Positions 50,422 to 58,325 of a stretch of DNA of 64,000 nt are shown one piece after another. The DNA comes from Desulfitobacterium sp050251735 (GTDB lineage: Bacteria; Bacillota; Desulfitobacteriia; Desulfitobacteriales; Desulfitobacteriaceae). Location: contig JBFWMF010000006.1 in the NCBI GenBank assembly GCA_050251735.1, positions 62,001 through 126,000 on the forward strand, in the 5' to 3' direction. Each line of letters opens with the position of its first letter. Position 1 is the first letter of the stretch. The position numbers and the translations under genes were made by a program. Below the pieces are notes generated by a model. That model was not told the origin of the DNA. It saw only the letters and a list, made by a program, of their open reading frames with translations, and made no database searches.

Positions 50422-50566
50422 TTAATGATAAAAGGGTAGAGCTAAATTCCTCGAATAGGAAGTTAATTCTACTCTTATTTGTATTTCTAGTTGAATTATC
50501 CTAAGATATATGTTAAATTTATTTTCAGATAAACCTAGTAAATCGCTAGGTATAGGGGGATATAAT

Positions 50567-52183
50567 ATGAATAGATCCTGGGTAAATGATGAGTTAAGTG
50601 ACTTTGAGAAATTGAAGCTAGAAAAGGATGGCTTAGATATTGTCAATAGACTTCCGGAATACAAAGAAACAGGATTTGAATCTATAGATATTCAAGAGCG
50701 AACCCTCTTAAAATGGGCAGGGGTGAATGTCCAGAGACCTAGGGAAGCTGGGTATTTTTTGATGCGGGTTAAAACTCCCAGTGGAATCCTAAACTCTGAT
50801 CAAGCTCGTGTCTTGGCGAGGCTCTCTAAAGATTATGGCCGAGGTATTCTGGACCTGACCACTCGCCAATCCTTTCAACTTCATTGGCTTACCATAGAAA
50901 CGATTCCTGAAGTGATGGAAATCTTGAGGGAAGCTCAACTGACTGCGATTGGGGCTGAAGGGGACTGCCCTCGAACAATTATGGGGAATCCCCTTGCAGG
51001 ACTTGACCCCAATGAAACGATGGATACTCAGGATATTGTAAAAGAGGTTTCTGATTATTTTCAGGGCAACAGAGAATTTTCTAATTTGCCGAGGAAGTAT
51101 AAAATATCGATTTCGGCCAATGTGGATAATGCGGGTCATGCGCAGATCAATGATCTTGCCTTTACCCCGGCTGTTAAGAAGGATGGGGTAAAGGATGTCT
51201 ATGGATTTCATGTTTACGTAGGTGGCGGATTATCGGCAAAACCTCATCTTGCTCAGAAGCTGAACCTCTTTGTGTATCCAGATGAAGTGCTCAAGGTAGC
51301 CATAGCCGTGACAACTCTCTTTAGGGATTATGGATATAGAAAGAACCGCCACCATGCAAGACTTAAATTTCTTGTGGCGGATTGGGGAGTTGAAAGGTTT
51401 GAAGCGGAGCTTCTAAAACTATCTGGATCTCTTGAAACAGCGGGAACTGATTTAATGCGAGGCTGGAATGGCGGGTATTTTTACGGAGTTCATCCGCAAA
51501 AGCAAACAGGGCTTAACTATGTAGGACTTTCTGTGCCCCTTGGTCGCTTAACTCCTGAAGAGTTAATAGAAATTGCCAAGTGTGCCGACGTGTACGGCAA
51601 TGGCTCCCTCCGGGTATCCCCTTCGAAAAATCTCGTGCTTGCGAATATACCCGATGAAAATATCCAGTCTCTTCTCGCTGAAAGTACTATTAAGCGCTTT
51701 ACTCCCAACCCTAATTCCTTTGCGGGATATACAGTTTCTTGTACCGGAAAGGAATTCTGTAATTTAGCCTTAGTGGAAACCAAAGACTTTTCTTCAAAAT
51801 TGGCTCAAAGTCTAGATGAAAAGGTTCAACTGGATACACCAATTCGGATCCATGTCACAGGCTGTCCTAATTCTTGTGGTCAATTACAAATTGCTGATAT
51901 TGGTTTAAGAGGAGCCATCGGTAGGCAGAATGGGAAAACAGTCGAGAAGTTTGAACTATACATTGGCGGAAGCCTTGGTGTAAATGCGGGATTTGCAACA
52001 GCGCTTAAAGGGGCAGTTCCAGCAGATAAGTTAGAAGAGGTTTTGCTGGACTTTATCAATTTTTTTAAAAGCAATAAACATTCTCATGAGTCGTTTCATG
52101 ACTTTGCTGTTAGACATGGAGTTGGAGCTTTTCAACAACTTCTGGATTCCTATGATAATCCTTTGGGATTGACTGGAAAGTAG
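50567..52183 (+). CDS. Ferredoxin-type sulfite/nitrite reductase (siroheme, 4Fe-4S)
   Basis: A protein of 538 residues with two ferredoxin-like half-domains (RPREAGYFLMRVKTPSG and LDLTTRQSFQLHW in the first) and the four cluster cysteines: CTGKEFC and, about 35 residues later, TGCPNSCGQ. It reduces sulfite to sulfide or nitrite to ammonia by six electrons. Substrate cannot be fixed; nearby sulfonate uptake and cysK favour assimilatory sulfite reduction. Start at 50567 follows AGGGGGAT. It lacks a preceding TTCAT repeat. Confidence 0.88.
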   Translation: MNRSWVNDELSDFEKLKLEKDGLDIVNRLPEYKETGFESIDIQERTLLKWAGVNVQRPREAGYFLMRVKTPSGILNSDQARVLARLSKDYGRGILDLTTRQSFQLHWLTIETIPEVMEILREAQLTAIGAEGDCPRTIMGNPLAGLDPNETMDTQDIVKEVSDYFQGNREFSNLPRKYKISISANVDNAGHAQINDLAFTPAVKKDGVKDVYGFHVYVGGGLSAKPHLAQKLNLFVYPDEVLKVAIAVTTLFRDYGYRKNRHHARLKFLVADWGVERFEAELLKLSGSLETAGTDLMRGWNGGYFYGVHPQKQTGLNYVGLSVPLGRLTPEELIEIAKCADVYGNGSLRVSPSKNLVLANIPDENIQSLLAESTIKRFTPNPNSFAGYTVSCTGKEFCNLALVETKDFSSKLAQSLDEKVQLDTPIRIHVTGCPNSCGQLQIADIGLRGAIGRQNGKTVEKFELYIGGSLGVNAGFATALKGAVPADKLEEVLLDFINFFKSNKHSHESFHDFAVRHGVGAFQQLLDSYDNPLGLTGK

Positions 52184-52344
52184 GGTTGGGTCTTATATCG
52201 AGATAGCCTTAGGGGATAATGAGAAGGAGTGGGGTTTCCATGGCAGTGGAAGTTAAAACTCTTCCAACCTGCTCATTTATTAACGAGTCAATGACTACGA
52301 AGTATAAAATATAAACAACTATTTTGAAAGTAAAATATCCTTAA

Positions 52345-52575
52345 GCGCCATTCAAATTTCTTCCTCAATGTCTGTACTTAGGACTACTGATATTGACTGT
52401 GTTCGTAATAGCTAGAGAAGGCACTGGCTTTGGAATATTTATGTTGATGGTCATATCAATTGCCTATATCGCAGAAATGTAAACCGGGGAAAGTCGAGGT
52501 AAATGGCAAAGCCTGACGGCTGCGGGTGGATTCTGTGCTATGCCTGTCATTGGGGTGATCTCGTTTCACGTCTGA
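52345..52575 (+). pseudogene. Decayed transporter fragment (MFS-like)
   Basis: An open frame beginning at 52345 without a start codon encodes a hydrophobic stretch (LYLGLLILTVFVIARE; FGIFMLMVISIAYIAEM), an in-frame TAA, then TGESRGKWQSLTAAGGF and CAMPVIGVISF. ESRGKWQSL resembles the cytoplasmic loop of major-facilitator transporters. A 24-codon frame with a ribosome site (52240-52314) just upstream may be its old N-terminus. The remainder of 52184-52714 holds a hairpin and no other gene. Confidence 0.5.
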
Positions 52576-52621
52576 GTGGAAGTGGCAACGGTATGATGGG
52601 CTCTTCAGAAGAATGGGACAA

Positions 52622-52658
52622 GAAAAAGGCCGCTACTAATAAATTGTAGCAAGGCCTT
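52622..52658 (-). terminator. Terminator of the YckD-like gene
   Basis: AAGGCC-type arms (52626-52631 and 52651-52657) with inner CTAC/GTAG; on the minus strand it is followed by GGCCTTTTTCTT. Confidence 0.75.
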
Positions 52659-52714
52659 GGGGGTGGAAGTAACTTTAGAATATTTTAAAGGTTATTGTTG
52701 GTTAGGGGATGGTT

Positions 52715-53053
52715 TTAGTACATCATATTAGAAGCATAGCCTTGATTCATCATATTAGAACCGTAACCACCGCAATGTTGTCCATAAAAACCGCCAAGGT
52801 TTCCTTTTTCGATAGCTTGATTACGATATTGTTGGTCTTGGTTGATATTATCTTTCGCATATTTAGCTTCTTCTTTGGTCATAGCACCGGCTTCTACTTG
52901 CTTATCAATAATCTGTTGCTGTACAGTAAACAATTGGCTATAAAGATTTTTGAGTTCATCAGCTTTAGTTGAATCGTTATCAGCAAAAGCCGCTGTTGCC
53001 CCGCCAATCGTAAGAGCAATTGTAAGAATTCCTAAGGCAATTTTCTTTTTCAT
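52715..53053 (-). CDS. Exported YckD-like (DUF2680) protein with Gly/Met-rich end
   Basis: A protein of 112 residues. Signal peptide 1-24 (AAFADN). The middle (about 30-85) is helical, with QQQIIDKQVEAGAMTKEEA as in YckD/DUF2680 proteins; the end is Gly/Tyr/Met-rich with one HCGG. Start at 53053 follows GGAGGGAAT; the longer frame is not protein-like. Function unknown. It is preceded by four 11-bp TTCAT-like units, so it likely belongs to the same regulon as promoters A-F. Confidence 0.75.
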   Translation of the reverse strand: MKKKIALGILTIALTIGGATAAFADNDSTKADELKNLYSQLFTVQQQIIDKQVEAGAMTKEEAKYAKDNINQDQQYRNQAIEKGNLGGFYGQHCGGYGSNMMNQGYASNMMY

Positions 53054-53099
53054 GTTATTCCCTCCAATATTTTTCCTTGAGTGAATTAAGTACATTATT

Positions 53100-53153
53100 A
53101 GCATAGCTCAACCTTATGAAGAGCTTGAGAAGAAGTTTTGAATATCTTGTGAA
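53100..53153 (-). promoter_or_regulatory. TTCAT 11-bp repeat promoter H (YckD-like gene)
   Basis: On the minus strand TTCAC, TTCAA, TTCTC and TTCAT occur with 5' ends at 53153, 53142, 53131 and 53120, exactly 11 bp apart. TATGCT starts 15 bp after the last unit, as TATAAT does in promoter A; the -10 is less certain here. Confidence 0.65.
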
Positions 53154-53301
53154 TTTTGGTCATTATAATAATAATTTAAAATCGATTAAATCGGTTGCTT
53201 CAATTTATGAAGGTAGCCTATTTTTTGCACTATGAATTCGGTTTCAACACATGATAGATTTTGAAGATATGAAACTCAAAATTTATTTTAGAATTAAATT
53301 A

Positions 53302-53366
53302 TTCTTGAAAGATTCACGGATATGGTCTACAATGCAAATATAGGATATATAGGGTACCCCCCTATA
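53302..53366 (+). promoter_or_regulatory. csoR promoter with CsoR operator
   Basis: TATAGGG-TACCC-CCCTATA at 53348-53366 is a perfect dyad of the CsoR-operator type. TACAAT at 53328-53333 is a possible -10, putting the operator at the transcription start. TTCTT at 53302 and TTCAC at 53313 are 11 bp apart with the -10 15 bp after the last, a weak match to the TTCAT repeat promoters. Confidence 0.8.
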
Positions 53367-53398
53367 CTATATGGAATTCCTAAAGGGAGTTGTGTGCT

Positions 53399-53731
53399 AT
53401 GGGTGACGAAGTCAAGGATAACTGTTCTAGCTGTGGAACTGATGAGAGCGGAATAAGAACAGCCCACCATGACGAAAAGACAATTAAAGAGTTAGTTAAT
53501 CGTTTGAATCGAATTGAAGGGCAGGTTCGAGGTGTGAAAGGAATGATTGAAAAGCATACGTATTGTGATGATGTGCTTAATCAGATCACCTCGGTACAAT
53601 CTGCTTTAGATGGAGTGTCTAAGTTGTTGCTAGAAAAGCATTTTAAGTCTTGTGTCAAGGATCGTTTGAGTCAGGGTGATGATGAAGTTATCGACGAACT
53701 ATTAAAGACTATATTCCGCATGAAGAAATAG
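53399..53731 (+). CDS. csoR: Copper-sensing repressor CsoR
   Basis: A four-helix CsoR/RcnR-family protein of 110 residues (RLNRIEGQVRGVKGMIE). The Cu(I) ligands of CsoR are present: Cys56 (HTYCDD), His81 and Cys85 (KHFKSC). Cu(I) binding releases it from the operator upstream. The ATG at 53399 is favoured over GTG 53390 by spacing from GGGAG. The N-terminus has two extra Cys (NCSSCG) and HH, an uncommon extension. copA follows at 60 bp and copZ further on. Confidence 0.92.
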   Translation: MGDEVKDNCSSCGTDESGIRTAHHDEKTIKELVNRLNRIEGQVRGVKGMIEKHTYCDDVLNQITSVQSALDGVSKLLLEKHFKSCVKDRLSQGDDEVIDELLKTIFRMKK

Positions 53732-53791
53732 TGCGAATTCTACACATTTGGGTATATAAAAACAACGCGGAATATTAAGGAGGGAAAAAAC

Positions 53792-56251
53792 ATGGCTAAT
53801 AAAACCTTGAAGATAGAGGGGATGACCTGTGCGGCCTGTGCTAAGGCTGTGGAGCGAGTCACCAAAAAACTCGAAGGGGTTACCGAATCCAATGTTAATT
53901 TGGCGACTGAAAAGCTTAATATTAGTTTTGAGGAGGACAAACTAACCGTTGGAGATATACAAGCTGCGGTGGAAAAGGCAGGCTATAAGGCCCTTACTGA
54001 TGATGTTAGCAAAACGTTAAAAATTGAGGGCATGACTTGCGCAGCCTGTGCTAAGACCGTGGAAAGAGTGACGCGTAAGCTTGAAGGTGTGATTGAGGCC
54101 AATGTGAATTTGGCGACTGAGAAGCTGAGCATAAGCTATGAACCCTCTCTAGTGGGCGTATCCGACATAAAGAAGGTCATAGAAAAAGCGGGCTATAAGG
54201 CAATAGAAGAAGAAACGACAGTCGACCTTGATAAGGAACGGAAGGAGGAAGAACGGAAACAACTTTGGCAGAGGTTTGTGATCTCGGCAATCTTCACGGT
54301 TCCCTTACTTTATATGGCAATGGGACATATGTTTGGAGAAGTGATCGGTTTAAAACTACCCGTGTTTATTGATCCTATGATGAATCCGCTTAACTTTGCC
54401 TTTGTTCAACTGCTACTGACAACCCCTGTTATGATTGCAGGAAGAAAGTTCTTTGCGATAGGATTTAAATCCTTGTTCCGAGGAAGTCCTAATATGGATT
54501 CCCTCATTGCCATGGGGACTTCTGCAGCATTTTTTTATGGATTATATGCTATCGTTCAGATTTATGCTGGAGATGTAGCTTATGCCAATCAACTCTACTT
54601 TGAAGCGGCGGGAACAATTATTACTCTAATTTCTCTGGGTAAATATCTTGAGGCTGTTACAAAGGGTAAGACATCAGAGGCCATCAAGAAGCTGATGGGA
54701 CTTGCACCCAAAACAGCCCTTGTCGTAAGAGAGGGTAAAGAAGTTGTCATCAACATTGATGAAGTTGAGGTTGGAGACGTAATTATTGTCAAACCCGGTG
54801 AAAAGATGCCAGTAGATGGTGAAGTGATCGAGGGAAATACGGCTGTAGACGAATCTATGCTTACTGGTGAAAGTATGCCGGTAGAAAAGAATATTGGGGA
54901 TACAATTATTGGGGCAAGTATTAATAAGAATGGAACGATAAAGTATAGAGCCACTCGGGTTGGTAAGGATACGGCGTTGGCTCAGATTATTAAACTGGTT
55001 GAAGATGCCCAAGGCTCCAAGGCTCCGATCGCTAAACTTGCTGATGTTATTTCAGGTTACTTTGTACCTATCGTTATCGGAATCGCCACCTTTTCAGCTT
55101 TGGCCTGGTATTTTATAGGCGGGGAGTCCACTGTGTTTGCCCTCACCATCTTCATCTCTGTCTTGGTTATTGCTTGTCCATGCGCTTTGGGTTTAGCTAC
55201 TCCGACTGCGATCATGGTGGGAACAGGCAAGGGTGCTGAACATGGGGTATTGATCAAGAGTGGCGTGGCTTTAGAAACAACTCATAAAATAAAGACCATT
55301 GTCTTTGATAAAACCGGTACCCTTACTGAAGGTAAGCCGAAGGTGACCGATGTAGTGGTAGCCAATGGGATATCTCAAAATGATTTATTACAATTGGCCG
55401 CTACTGCAGAAAAAGGTTCAGAGCATCCTTTAGGGGAGGCCATCGTCAAAGGGGCAGAAGAGCAGGGCTTAGAATTTAAAAAGCTAGAATCCTTTAAAGC
55501 CATTCCAGGCCATGGAATTGAAGTAGATATTGAGGGTAAACATCTTCTGCTGGGCAACAGGAAATTGATGATTGAAAGAAAGGTATCCCTTGAAAATTTG
55601 GAAGAAACTTCGGATCGGCTAGCTGAAGAAGGTAAGACTCCTATGTATATCGCTATGGACAACAAGTTAGCGGGGATCATCGCTGTAGCGGATACGGTCA
55701 AAGAGAACAGCAAAAAGGCTATTGAAAGACTTCATGACATGGGAATTGAAGTGGTCATGATTACTGGTGATAATAAGAGAACCGCTGAAGCGATTGCTAA
55801 ACACGTAGGTATAGACAGAGTATTAGCCGAGGTTTTGCCTGAGGATAAAGCGAATGAAGTTAAAAAGCTTCAAGATGAGGGCAAAAAGGTGGCCATGGTG
55901 GGTGACGGAATCAATGACGCGCCGGCTCTTGCCCAAGCTGATATAGGTATAGCCATCGGCTCAGGGACAGATGTGGCCATGGAATCAGCAGATATCGTGC
56001 TAATGAGAAGTGATTTGATGGATGTGCCAACTGCGATTCATTTGAGTAAAAGTACAATACGAAATATTAAACAAAACCTATTCTGGGCTTTCGGTTACAA
56101 TACCTTAGGAATACCTGTTGCCATGGGAGTTCTCCACATCTTTGGTGGACCGTTGCTTAATCCGATGTTTGCAGCAGCAGCCATGAGTTTCAGTTCATTG
56201 TCTGTATTACTAAATGCTTTGCGTTTGAAAGGGTTTAAGCCTGTAGGATAA
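53792..56251 (+). CDS. copA: Copper-exporting P1B-type ATPase
   Basis: A protein of 819 residues. Two N-terminal HMA domains (about 3-70 and 75-142), each with GMTCAAC; eight helices with the Cu(I) site IACPCALGLATP near residue 460; phosphorylation DKTGTLTEG near 507; SEHPLGEAI and GDGINDAPALAQADIGIAIG. It exports Cu(I) from the cytosol. AAGGAGGG precedes the ATG. The two HMA coding regions are close repeats of each other, indicating internal duplication. Confidence 0.96.
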   Translation: MANKTLKIEGMTCAACAKAVERVTKKLEGVTESNVNLATEKLNISFEEDKLTVGDIQAAVEKAGYKALTDDVSKTLKIEGMTCAACAKTVERVTRKLEGVIEANVNLATEKLSISYEPSLVGVSDIKKVIEKAGYKAIEEETTVDLDKERKEEERKQLWQRFVISAIFTVPLLYMAMGHMFGEVIGLKLPVFIDPMMNPLNFAFVQLLLTTPVMIAGRKFFAIGFKSLFRGSPNMDSLIAMGTSAAFFYGLYAIVQIYAGDVAYANQLYFEAAGTIITLISLGKYLEAVTKGKTSEAIKKLMGLAPKTALVVREGKEVVINIDEVEVGDVIIVKPGEKMPVDGEVIEGNTAVDESMLTGESMPVEKNIGDTIIGASINKNGTIKYRATRVGKDTALAQIIKLVEDAQGSKAPIAKLADVISGYFVPIVIGIATFSALAWYFIGGESTVFALTIFISVLVIACPCALGLATPTAIMVGTGKGAEHGVLIKSGVALETTHKIKTIVFDKTGTLTEGKPKVTDVVVANGISQNDLLQLAATAEKGSEHPLGEAIVKGAEEQGLEFKKLESFKAIPGHGIEVDIEGKHLLLGNRKLMIERKVSLENLEETSDRLAEEGKTPMYIAMDNKLAGIIAVADTVKENSKKAIERLHDMGIEVVMITGDNKRTAEAIAKHVGIDRVLAEVLPEDKANEVKKLQDEGKKVAMVGDGINDAPALAQADIGIAIGSGTDVAMESADIVLMRSDLMDVPTAIHLSKSTIRNIKQNLFWAFGYNTLGIPVAMGVLHIFGGPLLNPMFAAAAMSFSSLSVLLNALRLKGFKPVG

Positions 56252-56344
56252 CTCAAATTGCCAAACCCAATGCCAAGAAATTGAGATAATCTGCAAATAT
56301 ACGGGCAGATTAGATATTATCAGTAGTTGAAAGGGGTTAATTAA

Positions 56345-56560
56345 ATGAAAAAGAAAATATCTATTGAGGGAATGAGCTGTGGACATTGCGTGAATCATAC
56401 AAGAGAGGCTTTAAGTGAATTAAATGGAGTAACCCAGGTGGAAGTTAGCCTTGAGGGTAAATACGCTATAGTTGAAGCAAGCGAAGATGTAAGCGATGAT
56501 ACAATTAAAGCTGCCGTTGAAGAAGTGGGATACGAGGTTGTAGGGATCGAAGAAGCATAA
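56345..56560 (+). CDS. copZ: Copper chaperone CopZ
   Basis: An HMA protein of 71 residues with metal motif GMSCGHCVNH, as in CopZ. It carries Cu(I) to CopA and to CsoR. AAAGGGG lies before the ATG. It starts 93 bp after copA and is likely in the csoR-copA-copZ unit, whose hairpin terminator lies at 56681. Confidence 0.93.
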   Translation: MKKKISIEGMSCGHCVNHTREALSELNGVTQVEVSLEGKYAIVEASEDVSDDTIKAAVEEVGYEVVGIEEA

Positions 56561-56680
56561 TCCTATCAAGTGATTCCAAGCTTCAGATGGAGTTTGCCTA
56601 TATCAGCAGTTATCTCTCACTTATAGAAGATGTAAGTCTTAGGGCTGGTAGTCATCGTTAAATAATTAGAGATAAACAGA

Positions 56681-56748
56681 GAAGCCCCAAGCGTTTTGCT
56701 ATGCTTTCTATGTGGAAGTGTATATCATTTTGCTTAGGGCTTTTCTTT
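56681..56748 (+). terminator. Terminator of the csoR-copA-copZ operon
   Basis: GAAGCCCCAAGC (56681-56692) pairs with GCTTAGGGCTTTTC (56732-56745) over a long loop and is followed by TTTAT. Nothing else is recognised in 56561-56874. Confidence 0.65.
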
Positions 56749-56874
56749 ATGATTGTTTGCTTTTATATTTTATGAACACTCTTGCTTAGAACTAATTCAT
56801 AGTGATAAGCTACAAAGTGAATGAGTATCTTCAATAAGTGGATGCTCATTGTTTATGAAGGAGGTAAGTTAGGG

Positions 56875-57510
56875 ATGAAAGTCATATTAGTTAATGGTAG
56901 TCCTCATGCGCATGGCTGTACATATCATGCCCTAGAAGAAGTGGCAAAGACGCTCAATACTGAAGGAATTGAAACACAAATCTTCCAACTGGGTACAAAA
57001 CCCTTAACTGGCTGTACCGCCTGTAAATCCTGCTCAAAATTAGGACGCTGCATTTTCTCAGACTGTGTCAATGAGTTTCTTGACCTTGCCCAAGATGCTG
57101 ACGGTTTTATTTTTGGTTCTCCTGTGCACTATGCGGGTGCTGGTGGTGCGATCACTTCTTTCTTAGCTCGGGTGTTCTATGCAGATTCCCACGCAGGCAG
57201 AAAGTCATTTTATTTAAAACCAGCTGCAGCTGTCGTCTCTGCCAGGAGGGCTGGAACAACAGCCGCCCTTGACCAGCTCAGCAAGTATTTCACTATATCC
57301 CAGATGCCAGTAATCTCCTCACGATATTGGAATATGGTTCACGGTATTACACCTGAAGATGTTAAAAAGGATTTAGAAGGCCTACAAACAATGCGTATAT
57401 TAGCAAGGAATATGGCATGGTTCTTAAAGTGCAAAGAGGCAGGGATAAAAGCTGGCGTGCCGTTCCCTGAAAAGGAAGAAATCATCCATACTAATTTCAT
57501 CCATGAGTAA
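56875..57510 (+). CDS. Flavodoxin-fold FMN protein with cysteine cluster (NADPH-dependent FMN reductase / iron-sulfur flavoprotein-like)
   Basis: A protein of 211 residues. FMN-phosphate loop VNGSPHAHGCTYHAL, then CTACKSCSKLGRC and SDC (C-x2-C-x2-C-x5-C plus one), then GSPVHYAGAGGAITSFLAR. The cluster resembles that of iron-sulfur flavoproteins and related two-electron reductases. The substrate is unknown. The start at 56875 lies 10 nt after AAGGAGG. Monocistronic, with its own terminator. Confidence 0.82.
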   Translation: MKVILVNGSPHAHGCTYHALEEVAKTLNTEGIETQIFQLGTKPLTGCTACKSCSKLGRCIFSDCVNEFLDLAQDADGFIFGSPVHYAGAGGAITSFLARVFYADSHAGRKSFYLKPAAAVVSARRAGTTAALDQLSKYFTISQMPVISSRYWNMVHGITPEDVKKDLEGLQTMRILARNMAWFLKCKEAGIKAGVPFPEKEEIIHTNFIHE

Positions 57511-57549
57511 AAATACAAGGTCCTGAGAAAGTACATTTAATTTAGAAGT

Positions 57550-57580
57550 AAGTGGAGGATACAACCACTTGCTTTTTTTT
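57550..57580 (+). terminator. Rho-independent terminator
   Basis: AAGTGG (57550-57555) pairs with CCACTT (57565-57570) and is followed by GC and a run of T. Confidence 0.85.
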
Positions 57581-57592
57581 TATTGTCAAAAA

Positions 57593-57690
57593 GCATAACG
57601 ACCTTGTATAGTTTCCTCCTGCAAAAGTGCAGCTAGGCAGCTGTCTCGCCAGAGGCTTGGCATCAGCCAGGCATTCCTTTAAGAATTGAT
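57593..57690. repeat. Dispersed intergenic repeat, copy 2
   Basis: Begins ATAACGACCTTGTATAGTTT, similar to the segment at 40214, and shares GCTTGGC further on. It contains small inverted repeats (TGCA...TGCA and CAGCTAGGCAGCTG). It lies directly after a terminator. The stretch 57691-57855 shows nothing further. Confidence 0.4.
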
Positions 57691-57855
57691 TCAAAGGCGA
57701 AGGAGAAAACGGCAATTATGGTTGGCTATAGCTAGTGTAGCAAATGAGACAATCCCTGTTTGATATCACTCATTATCGATTATATTGAAAGCTTTAGAAG
57801 CCCTAAATATGCCAAAGCAAAACGGAATTAAGCTGTAATAAGAGGTGTGTCTTAG

Positions 57856-57873
57856 TTGGCATGAGATTTGCAT
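57856..57873 (+). promoter_or_regulatory. Sigma-54 promoter P1
   Basis: TTGGCATGAGATTTGCAT fits the -24/-12 consensus (GG at 57858-57859, GC at 57870-57871). It lies 40 bp upstream of the Met/His-rich protein gene and should be activated by the NtrC-type regulator at 59989. Confidence 0.85.
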
Positions 57874-57912
57874 TATGTTAACCGCGGCCCAAATTATAAG
57901 GAGGAATGCGTA

Positions 57913-58305
57913 ATGCAAAAAAGAAAGGCAATAAAGAGAGGGATGCTCATCTCTCTGATTAGTCTGAGCCTTTTATTCAGTTTTACTAGTATTAGTTTGG
58001 CTGAAGAAAGTGGACAAATGGGTGGGATGGATATGAAAGTAGAGTCAACTTCAGAGAATTCTATGTCCGAGCACGAAGCCACGCCTGACATGGATCTCAA
58101 CATGGAGGGAATGAAGGAAAGTGATAAAGAAGAAAAAAATACTGGAGAACATGGTGAAGAACAAAGCGAAGGTCATGAAGAAAAAGGCGAAACCTCTGAG
58201 GAAGTTAATTGGGTAGTCGTCGGAGGATTTCTAGCAATAAACGCAATGATTATCCTAATTGCCGCTATCTCAAAGCACTCAAATAGAGTTGAACCTCAAC
58301 AGTAG
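57913..58305 (+). CDS. Exported Met/His/Glu-rich membrane-anchored protein
   Basis: A protein of 130 residues. Signal peptide 1-30 (SLAEES), a highly polar Met/His/Glu-rich region (GGMDMKVES, DMDLNMEGMKES, HGEEQSEGHEEKGE), and one C-terminal transmembrane helix (about 98-118). The exposed region looks like a metal-binding buffer. No named family is recognised. AAGGAGG precedes the ATG. First gene after sigma-54 promoter P1; the polyferredoxin gene follows at 20 bp. Confidence 0.72.
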   Translation: MQKRKAIKRGMLISLISLSLLFSFTSISLAEESGQMGGMDMKVESTSENSMSEHEATPDMDLNMEGMKESDKEEKNTGEHGEEQSEGHEEKGETSEEVNWVVVGGFLAINAMIILIAAISKHSNRVEPQQ

Positions 58306-58325
58306 ATAAGGAAGGTGATAAGAGT

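Noticed and set aside
54595..55012. Minus-strand frames inside copA
   Set aside because: Shadows of the strongly conserved copA coding frame, without starts or homology.
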